Shown piece after piece: positions 1-12,900 of a stretch of 64,000 nucleotides of DNA. The stretch's first letter is position 1, and each line of letters starts with the position of its first letter. Both the position numbers and the translations under genes were made by a program. The stretch covers positions 72,844,393-72,908,392 of the forward strand of contig CM077594.1 of assembly GCA_039654915.1 (NCBI GenBank), given 5' to 3'. A model generated the notes under the pieces. That model saw nothing but the letters and a program-made list of their open reading frames with translations, was not told where the DNA came from and ran no database searches. Source of the DNA: Aquilaria yunnanensis. Lineage: Eukaryota > Streptophyta > Magnoliopsida > Malvales > Thymelaeaceae.

Positions 1-772
1 GCTGTACAAGAGTGACACATTCCATGTTTTGTGCTTGGTCTTGATATCCTGGACAAAGGGACAACAGCATATACGGATAATGATCACAAAGGTTTAGTCC
101 AATCACCCACAGTCTTCTCACTTGGGTAGCAATGATGTGCTGCTAGACACCGTTCATTGTTTATGATCATAAATGTGATTTATGATCATTGCCAATGTGA
201 TAGGAGCCTATTGGGTCACACACATAGAGCGAATTGGAATATTTGAGTGCATGGGCTAATTTATTTGGGTTATGGTTTCATGATAATTTCATATTAATAA
301 TTGGCCCAAAAGTTGAGTCATTATTAAGCCTGAAATTGAAACCTAATTGGATTAGGGCTTTGAAACCCATTAGGCTTGGGAGTTGAGTCTCACTATAAAT
401 ATATCATATAGTTAGAAATTTGTAGCTTTTGGCCTAGCCTCCCAAAAGGATGAAATCAGAAGAGTTCTAAAAACCAGGCACACTATTTTCTTGCCATTCA
501 TTGGAGAACGTAAGCTAGCACTGCGAGCGTAAGAGGAAGCATCTACCGGGACGTGGTGGAGGCATGGTGATCCTGAGAGGCTCATGTAGATACCATAAAG
601 AGCTTGAACACATCAATTGTTCAAGTATTATAATTCAACTCAACAATTGGGTGAAAGATCTCAACCAAATTAGGTATAAAAATTTTGAACACTCGGTTTA
701 CCCCGTTTTAATTTGATCCTGGAGGGTTTCAGTTATATTCTTCTACGCTTGTTTGGATTCCAAAACCCTACA
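1..772 (+). mobile_element. LTR-B copy 1, 3' part of an LTR (5' part outside window)
   Basis: This stretch aligns colinearly with 43110-43883, the 3' part of the solo LTR-B, with many substitutions and almost no length change (772 versus 774 bp). Both copies carry a TATA box and both end in an AACCCTA-type terminus. Immediately downstream (from about 781) lies Ty3/gypsy integrase sequence, so this LTR sits in the pol region of an older element in the same orientation. The 5' end and any upstream target duplication are outside the window. No coding frame is visible. Whether it is a solo LTR or the 3' LTR of a longer element cannot be told here. Confidence 0.8.
394..401 (+). promoter_or_regulatory. 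TATA box of LTR-B copy 1
   Basis: TATAAATA follows a GTTGAGTCTCAC stretch that is also present in the second LTR-B copy, where TATAAATA occurs at 43503-43510. Conservation between two diverged copies supports a U3 core promoter; activity is not shown. Confidence 0.6.
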
Positions 773-780
773 CACTACTT

Positions 781-1279
781 GTATGAATCAAAGAAGAAGA
801 GACTTGGAGTTTGAGGTTGGTGATAAAGTATGGCTCAAAGTGGCACCATCCTAGGCACTATCAAATTTGGTAAAAGAAGTAAGCTAGCTCCAATCAACAT
901 TGGTCTTTATGAAATACTAGAAAGGGTTGGAAAGGTGGCTTATAAGTTAGCTCTACCTCAAAGTATGTTAAGTGTGCATAATGTTTTCCATATTCGTATG
1001 CCTATGAAGTGTTTACTAGACACAAAGCATACAATAGTAATGGAAGATATATAGTGAGAACCTAATCTGACATACGAAAATAAGCCTATCGCTATATTAG
1101 TTGAGGATATCAAAAGATTGAGGAATAAATTGATTCCCATGGTCAAAGTATAATGGTCACACCATTTTGAAAGGTAGGTGACTTTGGAAACTGAAAAAAA
1201 ATTGCTAGAAAGGTATCCTAATGAAAACCTTAAGCTAAAGGAAATTTTGGAGGACGAAAATTTTTAATGGGGGGAGAAA
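781..1279 (+). pseudogene. Ty3/gypsy integrase C-terminal region (chromovirus-like), broken
   Basis: The translation reads an integrase C-terminal motif (LEFEVGDKVWLKVAPS, about 805-852). After a frameshift near 850 it continues GTIKFGKRSKLAP and VHNVFHIRMPMK, in the open frame 830-1054. Past a stop it resumes with IKRLRNKLIPMVKV and a RYPNEN tail, the arrangement typical of plant gypsy integrases of the Tekay/Del type, where a chromodomain-like tail follows. It ends about 10 bp before a purine tract and an LTR, which is the normal 3' end of such an element. Upstream it is cut by LTR-B copy 1. It is non-functional because of the frameshift and several stops. The family assignment is firm; the exact lineage is inferred. 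Confidence 0.85.
1269..1279 (+). promoter_or_regulatory. Polypurine tract before family G LTR
   Basis: GGGGGGAGAAA lies directly before the LTR 5' terminus TGTTACCAC. Its position and composition match the plus-strand primer of LTR retrotransposons. Confidence 0.8.
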
Positions 1280-3439
1280 TGTTACCACCTCACATAATGC
1301 AAAAATTGTAGCATAAGAATCTAAACTTATATGCTTTAATTTTCATCATAGTGCATGAATTATGAAATGTAAAGTATTCAATACAAAATTCCTTGAGTCG
1401 CCTACATGGTGATAGCTTGGTCCTTGAGAAAGCCTTAATGGATTGCTTGTTTTACAAGTAACCTATGGACTAAATTGTAAGGTTACAAAGGTTGGTTACT
1501 TAATTGCACAAATTTCTACAGATGGCTTATGGAGGCATATGGATGGTATTATCAAGAAATGATATGGATGGAATTAAATATATTGTTGGGGACCGAAGTA
1601 CTCAAAGAGGCGAAGTTTGCTGTTTGTGGCATAATGTGAACAAAGGGCCCAGGTGTGCACCTTTTTGTCTAAAGGTTATAATGACCTTTGAAAAGGTTCA
1701 CATGGGTAAGAAAATGTCATTTTCCACCCTTGAATGGCCGAACATAACAATGTCGAAGTCTAGGCAAAACTTGCAAAAATTTGCACATACGTCACCTAGG
1801 TCAAAATGATGAATAAACGAAGAAAAAGCTCCATTTCCTTGCTATTTTCTCTTGTTTTTGGCCTTCCACTAGCCCTAAACCTTCTCCTTAAAATTTCCAT
1901 AGCCTTTCATAGCCACTATACCTTAAGAAAGTGAGAGGCAACAAGAGAAAGCAAAGAAGACTTAAAAAACTGCAGGAAAACCTAAATTTTGGTTCTATTA
2001 GGGTTTTTAGATTTCATAGAAAAAGGTAAGGATTTTCTTAAGTTTCCTAGATTATTTATTATATTTCCAAACATGCATAAAGCTAAGACCATGCTTGGAA
2101 GAGAGCAAAAACCTTAAGGAACCAAGTATATGTTAAAGGGAAAGGAGCATGACAAGATTTTAGCCTTAGTGTTACCATGCTAAATATGGCAGCAATAAAG
2201 AAGAGTTTCGAGAGCCCAAGTTAGTAATAACTAAGACCTTAAGGCCTCCTAAAACTAAGCAAATGCTTGGAGAGGGCTTCCATAGTGATACTATTATAAT
2301 ATCTTATTGTTTTATTGAATGATTATGGACTAACCCTAGTGTTATTATTGTCACATTACATGTGGTTGCTGGCTATGTTTGTTTGGTGCATATGGCTGCC
2401 ATATTTGTGTATGTGTATTATTTTTGTGTGTTTTCATGTATTTGAATTTTATATAGTACGCTGCTATGAATGACATTACATTGAAAGCCCTTACTAAGTT
2501 CTGTATAAATAGATTACTCCTCTTTTTGTCCACATTTCAGGTGCCTGAAAGAGAGAAATCAAACTATTACTTGTAGTTTGATTTTTCCTGTGAAATTTCA
2601 TCTACATTCATTTCAATATGTGCAGTGTTAAACTAGAGTGCATCATGATTTTTTAGCACATTTGCTAATTTTAGTGTTGGTACTTTTTGCCTTACGTAGC
2701 AGCTACCTTTTGTAGTTTCTTGAATGCATTGTGTTCGTAAAGTTCTCACAGAAGCTAGTGTATGTACCCAACTAAGCTAGAGCATATGTATGATGCATCT
2801 ATGCTTGTAATACACTATGGAAGGTGTATTGGTGATATTTGAAGTAAGGAGGTGCTGTTTAAGCTTGTATGTGCAATTCTGTCCATTTTGCCAGGTATGG
2901 GTTGTTTTAAAGGAAATTATATTCAACGCATATGAAATGGTTCCAAATTTAGGGGTGACTTTCCTAAGTGTTTAAGACATGTATGAACCTGCCCAAGCTA
3001 GTTGTGCACATAAAAGTGAAGTGGATGATTTATTTGCAAATTTTGCATGGGCATTATGGGAAATAGTTGCTAAGTTTTGACACCCTATAGTCTAAAAGCC
3101 ATAACTTCCTGTATAAGTTGAATTTAGCTATGAAATTTTGATATGATGAAGAATTTGGCTTCTAAATCACTAGATTTTGTGCCTTGTAGCTAATCTTATG
3201 GCCTATCAAAGTTGTCTGATTTTACCATGTACTGTTCATATGGTCAATTTTACCCAGTTGAGTGTAAACTCCATAACTGCAAACTTAGATGGATTTAATG
3301 TCTTAAACCTATTTCCTTATGAAGGTTTAAGTGTATTAAATGGTTTCAAACCTTTAAGGCATAGGAGGACATTGGTGGAATTTGAGTTGGACATGGTGTG
3401 GAAGTTTGGACACATGAAATGAGCGCCTAATGCAATAAG
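1280..3439 (+). mobile_element. Family G (Ty3/gypsy) LTR, 3' end deleted
   Basis: It starts TGTTACCAC just after the polypurine tract and is colinear with the fuller LTR at 52285-54749 (shared blocks include the premature CATAATGCATGAATT-like region and the GTTGGTACTTT segment near 2675 and 53713). At about 3439 it jumps to sequence that in the fuller copy lies 288 bp further on (after 54784), so the LTR 3' end and the primer-binding site are missing. It serves as 3' LTR for the integrase fragment before it and as 5' LTR for the gag after it, a tandem arrangement sharing one LTR. An open frame at 1504-1809 has no recognisable product and is probably chance. Confidence 0.85.
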
Positions 3440-5050
3440 TGTGCATATGACATGATACATATAGTGGCATACATATAGCTTAATTGGGTTAGCTGCTAGT
3501 GTTAAGTACCTAACACATAGTATCTATTGTGCTCTTTTGATTGTCATGAAATAGGAAAAATTGTTGCCACAAGGAGAGGGGATCAGGGACCCTTATGACC
3601 TCTTGGTGAGCAAAGGCTAGACATAAGGAATGAAGAACAAAAAAGGAGTGAATAGACAACACAAAGAGCTTGAGGGGTAGTGTACCCTACATGTGAATTG
3701 AATATGCCTCAGGTGTGGGCAGAGCTGCAAGCACATCAACAAGGAGTACTAGCCACACCATCAGAGCTGAATTAGGAAGCTACAAGAGAAGGTTCTAAGA
3801 ACCACAATCCAACTACTGTTCCTTTTGATAAAAATGAATAGAATAAAGAAGCTAAAGATATGGATAGAAGACACCCCAGAGCCAGGAGAGTCAGGATAGA
3901 GATTGGGCAAGTATATCGGGCCAACAACCTAGTTTATAACCTTTCCATGAAGAATGAAACTAAAGGACCTAGTGAGAAAAGAACAAGAAGGAGACCTAGA
4001 GACCACATGGCCTTGGAAGAATCACAAAGTTCCAAGAGACAAAGTTGAAGATTTTCTGGGTTCTGGTGGTGTCAGATTGTTGGAGAGGTTTCTAGGCCTA
4101 AGACCTCCATAATTTGATGGTCGAGCTGGATTAGAAAAAGCTAAAGAATGACAAAGATTCATTGAGAAGATGTTTGAGAGGATGTATTTAAGCTTCACCA
4201 AGACAGTATTTCTGGCTACTTACAACCTTATAGGTAGTACAAAAATATGGTGGAGAAGTGTTAGAGATAGGTATGCTACCTAGAAAGGCAGAAGAGCAGA
4301 TCATGAGACAGAGATGACATGGCCCAAATTTACAAGGATGTTCCAAGACCAGTTTATAAGTGACGCTATCAAAGACCTAAGGTAACCTATGTTTGATACA
4401 CTAAAATAGGACAATCTCAGTATTCTAGAGTATGAACAAAAGTTCAACCAACTTGTGAGGTGTGCACCACAATACCATGGATTGGAAGAACTTAAAGCCA
4501 GGAGGTGTGTCAAAGGTTTGAGACCAGATATCAAGGGAATTGTTAGGCCTTTCAATGCTATTACCTACCTTGATGCTATTTAGAAGGCACTACTGGTGAA
4601 ACAAGAATAATATGAAAGTAAATGGTTTCACAGTGGACTAGGAGAAACCCATAAGGCTAGAAGACTATAGAAACCATTAAAAAGCGAGGACATTGCCAAG
4701 GTTTGAAAACCTAGCATGGATTGCAAGGCCAAGATTAAGTTTGTTGGACCAAGGTGTCCTAGATAGAGGAAGTTCCAGGCAAGAGGCCATCAAATTTTGA
4801 GACACAGGCATGTCTCAAATGTGGTTCTTTGGATTACTAGATCAACGACTGCCTTTTGGTCCAAAGAAGAAGGCAAGAGTATCTAGGCCAGAATAGTCCT
4901 ACTGTGCCAGCTGCCAGAGACGATCAACAAATGGGTCCTCCAGGACCTCAAATGCCTCAAGTGTGGAGAGCTGGAAAGGTATTCCAAATCGACAAGAAAG
5001 GGACATTTGAGCAATGAGCACTTAGAGGTAACATTTTTTTAATGGTGTAC
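3440..5050 (+). pseudogene. Family G gag (copy 1), decayed
   Basis: The region is colinear with gag of copy 2 (54904-56400). The start codon is lost: copy 2 reads ATGGCTGCC where this copy reads ATTGTTGCC near 3560. Recognisable parts are a basic segment (open frame 3860-4048, MDRRHPRARR), then a retrotransposon gag domain at about 4100-4620 with stops (MTWPKFTRMFQDQFIS, LEYEQKFNQLVRC, VKGLRPDI), and a CCHC zinc knuckle at about 4811-4852. In the knuckle His is Tyr and an in-frame TAG follows. Many stops look like C-to-T decay of Gln or Trp codons. It encodes no usable capsid protein. Confidence 0.85.
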
Positions 5051-5374
5051 CAGTTAGTGTGTTCTTTTATATTGGTGCCTCAATGCTATTGTGGCTAGAA
5101 AGTCAACTAAATCTGTGAAACTGCCTATAGAATTAATGCCTAATAAATCATTAGTAAGAATAGATGGTAGTCAATTTTTTTTCACCAAAGAACTAGCTAA
5201 GAATTGTTGGCTAAAAGTTGGAAAGGCTAACATTATGATTGATTTGCTAGTGCTAAACAATGTAAAGTATGATATTTCTCTTGGCATGGATTGGTTGGCA
5301 ATGCGTGGAATTAACATTGATTGTACTAAAAGAGAAATCACATTGCCCAGTAACGAAGTGCACGCATTACTTGA
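5051..5374 (+). pseudogene. Family G aspartic protease fragment (copy 1), cut by satellite
   Basis: The open frame from 5091 encodes the C-terminal protease core, including KLPIELMPNKSLVR, FTKELAKNC and YDISLGMDWLAMRGI; LGMDWL is the usual gypsy protease C-terminal motif. The catalytic loop just upstream is ruined: YIGAS stands where the minus-strand copy has DTGGS. The frame runs on past EVHALL into satellite DNA up to 5402, so its last dozen residues are not retroviral. The RT, RNase H and integrase of this copy are absent from the window. Confidence 0.85.
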
Positions 5375-6249
5375 GAATGATTCCATTCAAAACAAGTTGT
5401 AAATAATTGCTTTCCAAACAAGTTAGGAATGTTTCCTTTCCAAACTAGCTATAAAGGTTTCCATTTCATTCTAAACAAGTTCAGAATGTTTCCATTCCAA
5501 ACAAGTTGTGAGTATTTCCATTCCATTCTCAACAAGTTGTGAATGTTTCCTTTCTAACCAAGTTGTGAATCTTTCCATTTCATTCAAAGCAAGTTATAAA
5601 TGTTTCCATTCCAAACAAGTTGTGAATATTTCCATTCTATTCTAAACAAGTTGTGAAAGTTTCCTTCCTAAACAAGTTGTGAATGTTTCCATTCCAAACT
5701 AGTTGTCCGGGTTTCCATTTTTTTCTAAACAAGCAGTGAATGTTTCCCCTCCAAACAAGTTGTGGATATTTCCATTCAAAAGTAGTTGTGAATGTTTCCC
5801 TTTCATTCTAAACAAGTTGTGAATGTTTCCAATCTAAACAAGTTGGGAATGTTTCCAATCTAAACAAGTTATGAATGTTTCAATTTCATTCCAAACAAAT
5901 TGTGAATGTTTCTGTTTGAAAAAAGTTCAGAATGCTTCAATTACAAACTTGTTGTGAATGTTTCCATTTCATTCTAAACAAGTTGCAAATGCTTCCATTC
6001 CAAACAATTTGTGAACATTTCCATGTCCTTCTAAACAAGTTGTAAATTTTTTCATTACAAACTAGTTGTGAATGTTTCCATTTAGATCTAAACGTGTTGT
6101 GACTGTTCCCATTCCGAATAAGTTGTGAATGTTTCTATTCCGAACAAATTGTGAATGTTTTTACTCCATACAAGTTGTGGATGTTTGTTGTTCAATCTAA
6201 CAAGTTGTGAATGTTTTCATTCAAAACTTGGTGTGAAGGTTTCCTTTTC

Positions 6250-8067
6250 ATTCTAAACAAGTTATGAATGCTCCAATTCCAAACTAGTTGTGAATGTTTT
6301 CATTTCATTCTAAACAAGTTGTTAATGTCTGCATTCCAAACATGTTGTAAATGTTTCTATTCTAAGTAAGTTGTGTTTCCATTTTATTCTTAAGAAGTTC
6401 TAAATGTTTCCATTTCAAATAAGTTGTGAATGTTTCCATTTCATTCTGAACAAGTTATGAATGTTTCCATTCCAAACAAGTTGTGAATGTTTCCATTCTA
6501 AACTAGTTGTGATTGTTTCCATTCTAAACTAGTTGTGATTGTTTCCATTTGATTCTAACCAAGTTATAAATGTTTCCATTTCAAACAAGTTGTGAGTGTT
6601 TCCATTCCAAACCAGTTGTGACTCTTTCCATTCTAAACTAGTTGTGAATGTTTCCATTTCATTGTAAACAAGTAATGACTAATTCTATTCCAAACGAGTT
6701 GTGAGTGTCACCATTCCAATCAAGTTGTGAGTGTTTTCATTCCAAAGAAGTTCTGAATGTTTCCATTTCATTCTAAAGAGGTTGTGAACGTTTCCATTGC
6801 ATAAAAGATGTGAATGTTTCAATTCCAAATTAGCTGTGAATGTTTCCATTTCATTTGAAGTAAGTCCTTGATTTTTTCATTTCAAATAAGTTTTGAATGT
6901 TTCAATTTCAAACTAGTCGTGAATGTTTCCATTCCATTCTAGGCAAGTTATGAATGTTTCCATTCCAAACCAATTGTGAACATTTCCTTTTCATTCTAAA
7001 AAAGTTGTAAATGTTTGCTTTCTAAACTTATTGTGAATGTTTCCATTTTATTCTAAACAAGTTGGGAATGTCTAGGTCCCAATTAAGTTATTAATGATTC
7101 TATTCTAAGCAATTTGTGTTTCCACTTCATTCTAAACTAGTTATGAATATTTCTACTCCGAAAAAGTTGTGAATGTTTCCATTTCATTCAGAACAAGTTA
7201 TGAATGTTTCCATTTGAATGATTCCCTTGCAAACTAATTATGAATGTTTCCATTTCATTCTCAACAAGTAATGAATGTTTCCATTCCAAAAATCTTATGA
7301 ATGTCTCCATTTCATTCTAAACAAGTTGTGAATGTTTCCAATTCATTCCAAACATGTTGTGAAATTTTTCCCTCCAAACAAGTTATGAATGTTTCCATTT
7401 TGAACAAGCTGTGATTATTTCTACTTCATATTAGTTGTGAATGTTTCCGTTTCATTCTGAAAAGGTTATGAATGTGTCCATTCCAAACAAGTTGTGAATG
7501 TTTTCTTTTTCTTCAAAACAAGTTGCAAATCTTTCTATTCAAAACAAGTTCTAAATCTTTCCATTCCAAGCTTGCTGTGAGTGTTTCTATTGTATTATAA
7601 ACAAGTTGTTTCCAAAAAAGTTGTGAATGTTTCTATTTCATTTTAAAAAAGTTGTAAATGTTACTATATCATTCTAAACAAGTTGTGAATGTTTCATTCC
7701 AAACAAGCTTTGTATGCTTCCATTACAAACTAGATGTCAATGTTTCCATTTCATACTTTAGAAGTTGAGAATATTTTTGTTGCAAACAAGTTGTGAATGT
7801 TTCGATTTCACTCTAAACCAGTTGTGAATGTTTCCATTGGTAATAAGTTGTGAATGTCTTGATTTCATTCTAAACAAGTTGTGAATGTTTCCATCCCAAA
7901 TAACTTGTGATTGTTTCTATTCTAATTAGTTATCACTATTTCCAATTCATTCTAAACAAGTTGTGAATGTTTTCATTCCAAACTAATTGTGAATGTTTCC
8001 TTTTCGTTGAAAACAAGTTGTGAAGGTTTCAATTCCATTCTAAATGGGCTGTGAATGTGTTGATTTC
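6250..8067 (+). repeat. Large tandem unit, copy A (about 1.82 kb)
   Basis: Monomer-by-monomer variants in this stretch recur in the same order from 8068. Anchors such as CTCCAATTCC (6271 and 8089), GTGAGTGTCA (6701 and 8576) and GAAGTTGAGA (7761 and 9659) give offsets of 1,818, 1,875 and 1,898 bp. The growing offset reflects extra monomers in copy B. Confidence 0.85.
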
Positions 8068-9975
8068 ATTCTAAACAAATTATGAATGCTCCAATTCCAA
8101 ACTAGTTGTGAATGTTTTCATTTCATTCTAAACAAGTTGTTAATGTCTGCATTCCAAACATGTTGTAAATGTTTCTATTCTAAGTAAGTTGTGTTTCCAT
8201 TTTATTCTTAAGAAGTTCTAAATGTTTCCATTTCAAATAAGTTGTGAATGTTTCCATTTCATTCTGAACAAGTTATGAATGTTTCCATTCCAAACAACTC
8301 TTGATTCTTTCCATTTCATTCTTGACAAATTGTGAATGTTTCCATTCCAAACAAGTTGTGAATGTTTCCATTCTAAACTAGTTGTGATTGTTTCCATTCT
8401 AAACTAGTTGTGATTGTTTCCATTTGATTCTAACCAAGTTATAAATGTTTCCATTTCAAACAAGTTGTTAGTGTTTCCATTCCAAACCAGTTGTCACTCT
8501 TTCCATTCTAAACTAGTTGTGAATGTTTCCATTTCATTGTAAACAAGTAATGACTAATTCTATTCCAAACGAGTTGTGAGTGTCACCATTCCAATCAAGT
8601 TGTGAGTGTTTTCATTCCAAAGAAGTTCTGAATGTTTCCATTTCATTCTAAAGAGGTTGTGAACGTTTCCATTGCATAAAAGATGTGAATGTTTCAATTC
8701 CAAATTAGCTGTGAATGTTTCCATTTCATTTGAAGTAAGTCCTTGATATTTCATTTCAAATAAGTTTTGAATGTTTCAATTTTGAACTAGTCGTGAATGT
8801 TTCCATTCCATTCTAGGCTAGTTATGAATGTTTCCATTCCAAACCAATTGTGAACATTTCCTTTTCATTCTAAAAAAGTTGTAAATTTTTTCTTTCTAAA
8901 CTTATTGTGAATGTTTCCATTTTATTCTAAACAAGTTGGGAATGTCTAGTCCCAATTATGGTATTAATGATTCTGTTCTAAGCAATATGTGTTTCCACTT
9001 CATTCTAAACTAGTTACGAATATTTCTACTCTGAAAAAGTTGTGAATGTTTCCATTTCATTCAGAACAAGTTATGAATGTTTCCATTTGAATGATTCCCT
9101 TGCAAACTATTTATGAATGTTTCCATTTCATTCTCAACAAGTTATGAATGTTTCCATTCCAAAAATCTTATGAATGTCTCCATTTCATTCTAAACAAGTT
9201 CTGAAAGTTTCCATGCCAAACAAGTTGTGAATGTTTCCAATTCATTCCAAACATGTTGTGAAAATTTTCCCTCCAAACAAGTTATGAATGTTTCCGTTTT
9301 GAACAAGCTGTGATTGTTTCTACTTCATATTAGTTGTGAATGTTTCCGTTTCATTCTGAAAAGGTTATGAATGTGTCCATTCCAAACAAGTTGTGAATGT
9401 TTTCTTTTTATTCTAAACAAGTTGCAAATCTTTCTATTCAAAACAAGTTCTAAATCTTTCCATTCCAAGCTTGCTGTGAATGTTTCTATTGTATTATAAA
9501 CAATTTGTTTCCAAAAAAGTTGTGAATGTTTCTATTTCATTCTAAAAAGTTGTAAATGTTACAAAATCATTCTAAACAAGTTGTGAATGTTTCATTCCAA
9601 ACAAGCTTTGTATGCTTCCATTACAAACTAGATGTGAATGTTTCCATTTCATACTTTAGAAGTTGAGAATATTTTTGTTGCAAACAAGTTGTGAATGCTT
9701 CCATTTCATTCTAAACCAGTTGTGAATGTTTCCATTGGGAATAAGTTGTGAATGTCTTGATTTCATTCTAAACAAGTTGTGAATGTTTCCATTCTAAAGA
9801 ACTTGTGATTGTTTCTATTCTAATTAGTTATCACTATTTCCAATTCATTCCAAACAAGTTGTGAATGTTTTCATTCCAAACTAGTTGTGAATGTTTCCTT
9901 TTCGTTGGAAACAAGTTGTGAAGGTTTCAATTCCATTCTAAACAGGCTGTGAATGTGTTGATTTCATTCTAAACA
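8068..9975 (+). repeat. Large tandem unit, copy B (about 1.9 kb)
   Basis: Direct tandem duplicate of 6250-8067 with point differences and two clear monomer-sized gains: 57 bp at 8298-8354 (one dimer) and about 26 bp near 9199-9224 (one monomer). The duplication arose on an already diverged array. Confidence 0.85.
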
Positions 9976-12900
9976 AGTTGTGAAAGTTTTTATTGTAACC
10001 AAGTTATGAATGATTCCATTTTCAAGCAAGTTGTGAATGTTTCCATTTCATTCTAAACAAGCAGTGAATGTTTTCATTCAAAACTAGTTGTGAATGTTTC
10101 AATCCCAAACAAGTTGTGAATCTTTCTATTACAAACTAGTTGTGAATGTTTCCATTTCATTTTGAACCACTTATGAACGTTTCCATTCCGAAAATATTGT
10201 GGTTGTATCCATATCATTTTAAACATGTTATAAGTGTTTCCATTCCAAACAAGATGTGAATGTTTTGATTTCATTATAAATAAGTTCTAAATTTTTCCAT
10301 TCCAAAAAACTTGTGAATGTTACCAATCGAAACTAGTTGTGAATGTTTTCGTTTCATTTTAAACAAGTTGTGAAGGTTTCCAATTCATTTTAAGCAAGTT
10401 GTGAATGTTTCCATTCCAAACTATTTATGAATAATGCTATTTAATTATAAAGAAGTTTTGAATGTTTCCATTCCAAACAAGTTGTGAAAGTTTCTGTTTC
10501 ATTCTAAACAAGTTTTGAAAGTTTCCATTATGAATAGGTTGTGTTTCAATTCCAAACTAGTTGTGAGCGTTTCCATTTCATTCAAAAGAAGCTATGAGTG
10601 TTTCCAATTTAATCTGAAGATGTTGTGAATGTTTCCACTACAAACAAGTTGTAAATGTTCCCATTCCAAATTAGTCATGAACGATTCCATTTCATTCTAA
10701 TCAATTTATGAATGTTTCCATTTGATCCTAAACAAATTGTGAATGTTTCCATTTCCTTGTAAACAAGTTATGAATGTTTATATCCCAAACTTGTTGTGAA
10801 TGTTTCCATTCGAAAGAAGTTGCGAATGTTTCCATTTTATTGTAAACAAGTTATGAATGCTTCCGTTCTGTAGAAGATATGAATGTTTCTATTCCAAAGA
10901 AGTTGTGAATGATTCAATTGCATTTTAAACTAGTTGTGAATGTTTCCATTTCATTCTAAGCAAGTTGTGAATGTTTCCATTCCAAACAAGTTGCTAATAT
11001 TTCCATTTCATTTTAAACAAGTTTTGAATGTTTCTATTCCAAGCTTGTTATGAATGTTTTAGTTCCAAACAAGTTGTGAATGGTTCATTTGATTCTAAAC
11101 TAGTTCTAAATGTTTCTATTCTAAATAAGTTCTGAATGTTTCCATTACCTTCTGAACAACATGCGAATGTTTTGACTCCAAACTAATTGTGAATGTTTCC
11201 ATTGCGAACAAGTTGTGAATGTTTTCATTTGAATCTAAAGAAGTTTTGAATCTTTCCATTCCAAACTAGTTGGGGATGGATCCATTTCATTCTAAACAAG
11301 TTGTGAATGTTGTATTCTAAACAAGTTTTAACTATTTCCATTTCATTCTAAACAAGTTGGGAATGTTTCCTTCCCAGGCTAGTTGTGAATGTTTGTACTT
11401 CTTTCTAAACAACTTGTGAATGTTTTCATTCCAAATTGGTTGTGAATGTTTGCATTTCCTACTAATCAATTTGTAAGTCTTACCATTCCAAACAAGTTGT
11501 GAGTGTTTCTATTCTAAACAAGTTGTGAATGTGTCCATTTTAACCTAAACAACTTGTGAATGCTTCTACTTCAAACAAGTTGTGAATGTTTCCATTTCAT
11601 TCTAAACAAGTAGTAAATGTTTCCAGTCTAAACTAGTTGTGGATATATCCTTTCCGAACTAGTTCTAAATGTTTTCATTTTATTCTAAACTTGTTGGGGA
11701 TGTTTCCATTCCAAGCTGGTTGTGAATGTTTCTATTTCATTCCACATAATTTGTGATTGTTTGAATTCCAAACAAGTTGTCAAAATTTCTATTCCAAACA
11801 AGTTGTAATTGTTTTCATCTCACTTTAGACAAGTTGGAAATGTTTCTATTCCAAACAAGTTGTGAATGTTTCCATTTCAATCTAAACAACTTGTGAATGT
11901 TTCCACTACAAGTAGTTGTGAATGATTCTATTTCATTCTAAACAAGCTATGAATGTTTCCATTCAAAACCACTTGTGAAAGTTTCTATTCCAAACAAGTT
12001 GTGAATGTTTCCATTTCATTCTAAAGAAGTTGTGTTTATGTCCATTGCAAACTAGTTGCGGTTGTTTCCATTTCATTCAAAACAAGTTTTGAATGTTTCT
12101 ATTGCAAACAAGTTATGAATGTTTCAATTTCATTTTAAACTAGTTCTGAATTCTTCAATTCCAAACAAGTTCTGAATGTTTCTTCTCCAAAGTAATTGTG
12201 AATGTTTCCACTTCATTTTAAACAAGTTGTTAATGTTTCTATTCCAAGCAGGTTGTAAATGTTTTCATTTCATTCTAAAAAAGTTGTGAGTGTTTTAATT
12301 CCAAACTAGTTGTAACAGTTTCCATTTCACTCTAAACAAGTTGTGAATATTTCCATTATAAGCAAATGGTGAAATTTTCCATTTAATTCTGAGCAAGTAA
12401 AGAATGCTTTTATTAGAAACAAGTTGTGAACGTTTCCATTTCAATCTAAACAAGTTATGAATGCTTCAATTCCGAACAAGTTGTTAGTGCTTCCACTTCG
12501 AACCAGTTGTGAATGTTTCCATTTCATTCTAAACAAGTTGAGAATGTTTCAACTTTTCTCTAAACATGACGTGAATGTTTCTATTCCAAACATGATGTGA
12601 CTGTTTCCATTTCATTCTGGACAAGTTGTGAATGTTTCCACCTCACTCCAAACAAGTTGTGAATGATTCCATTCCAAACAAGTTATGAATCTTTCCATTT
12701 CTTTCTAAACAAGTTATAAATGTCTCCATTCCAAACTAGTTGTGAATGTTTCCATTTCACCTTAAAGTTGTGTTTGTTTCGATTCCAAACTAGTTGCAAA
12801 TGTTTGCATTTCATTCTAAACAAGTTATGATTGTTTCCAACAGATACTAGTTATGAAAGTTTCCATTTCATTATAAACTACTTGTAAATGTTTCCATTCC

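Noticed and set aside
1504..1809. 101-codon open frame as a host gene
   Set aside because: It lies wholly inside a family G LTR, is not preserved in the other LTR copies, and has no recognisable domain.
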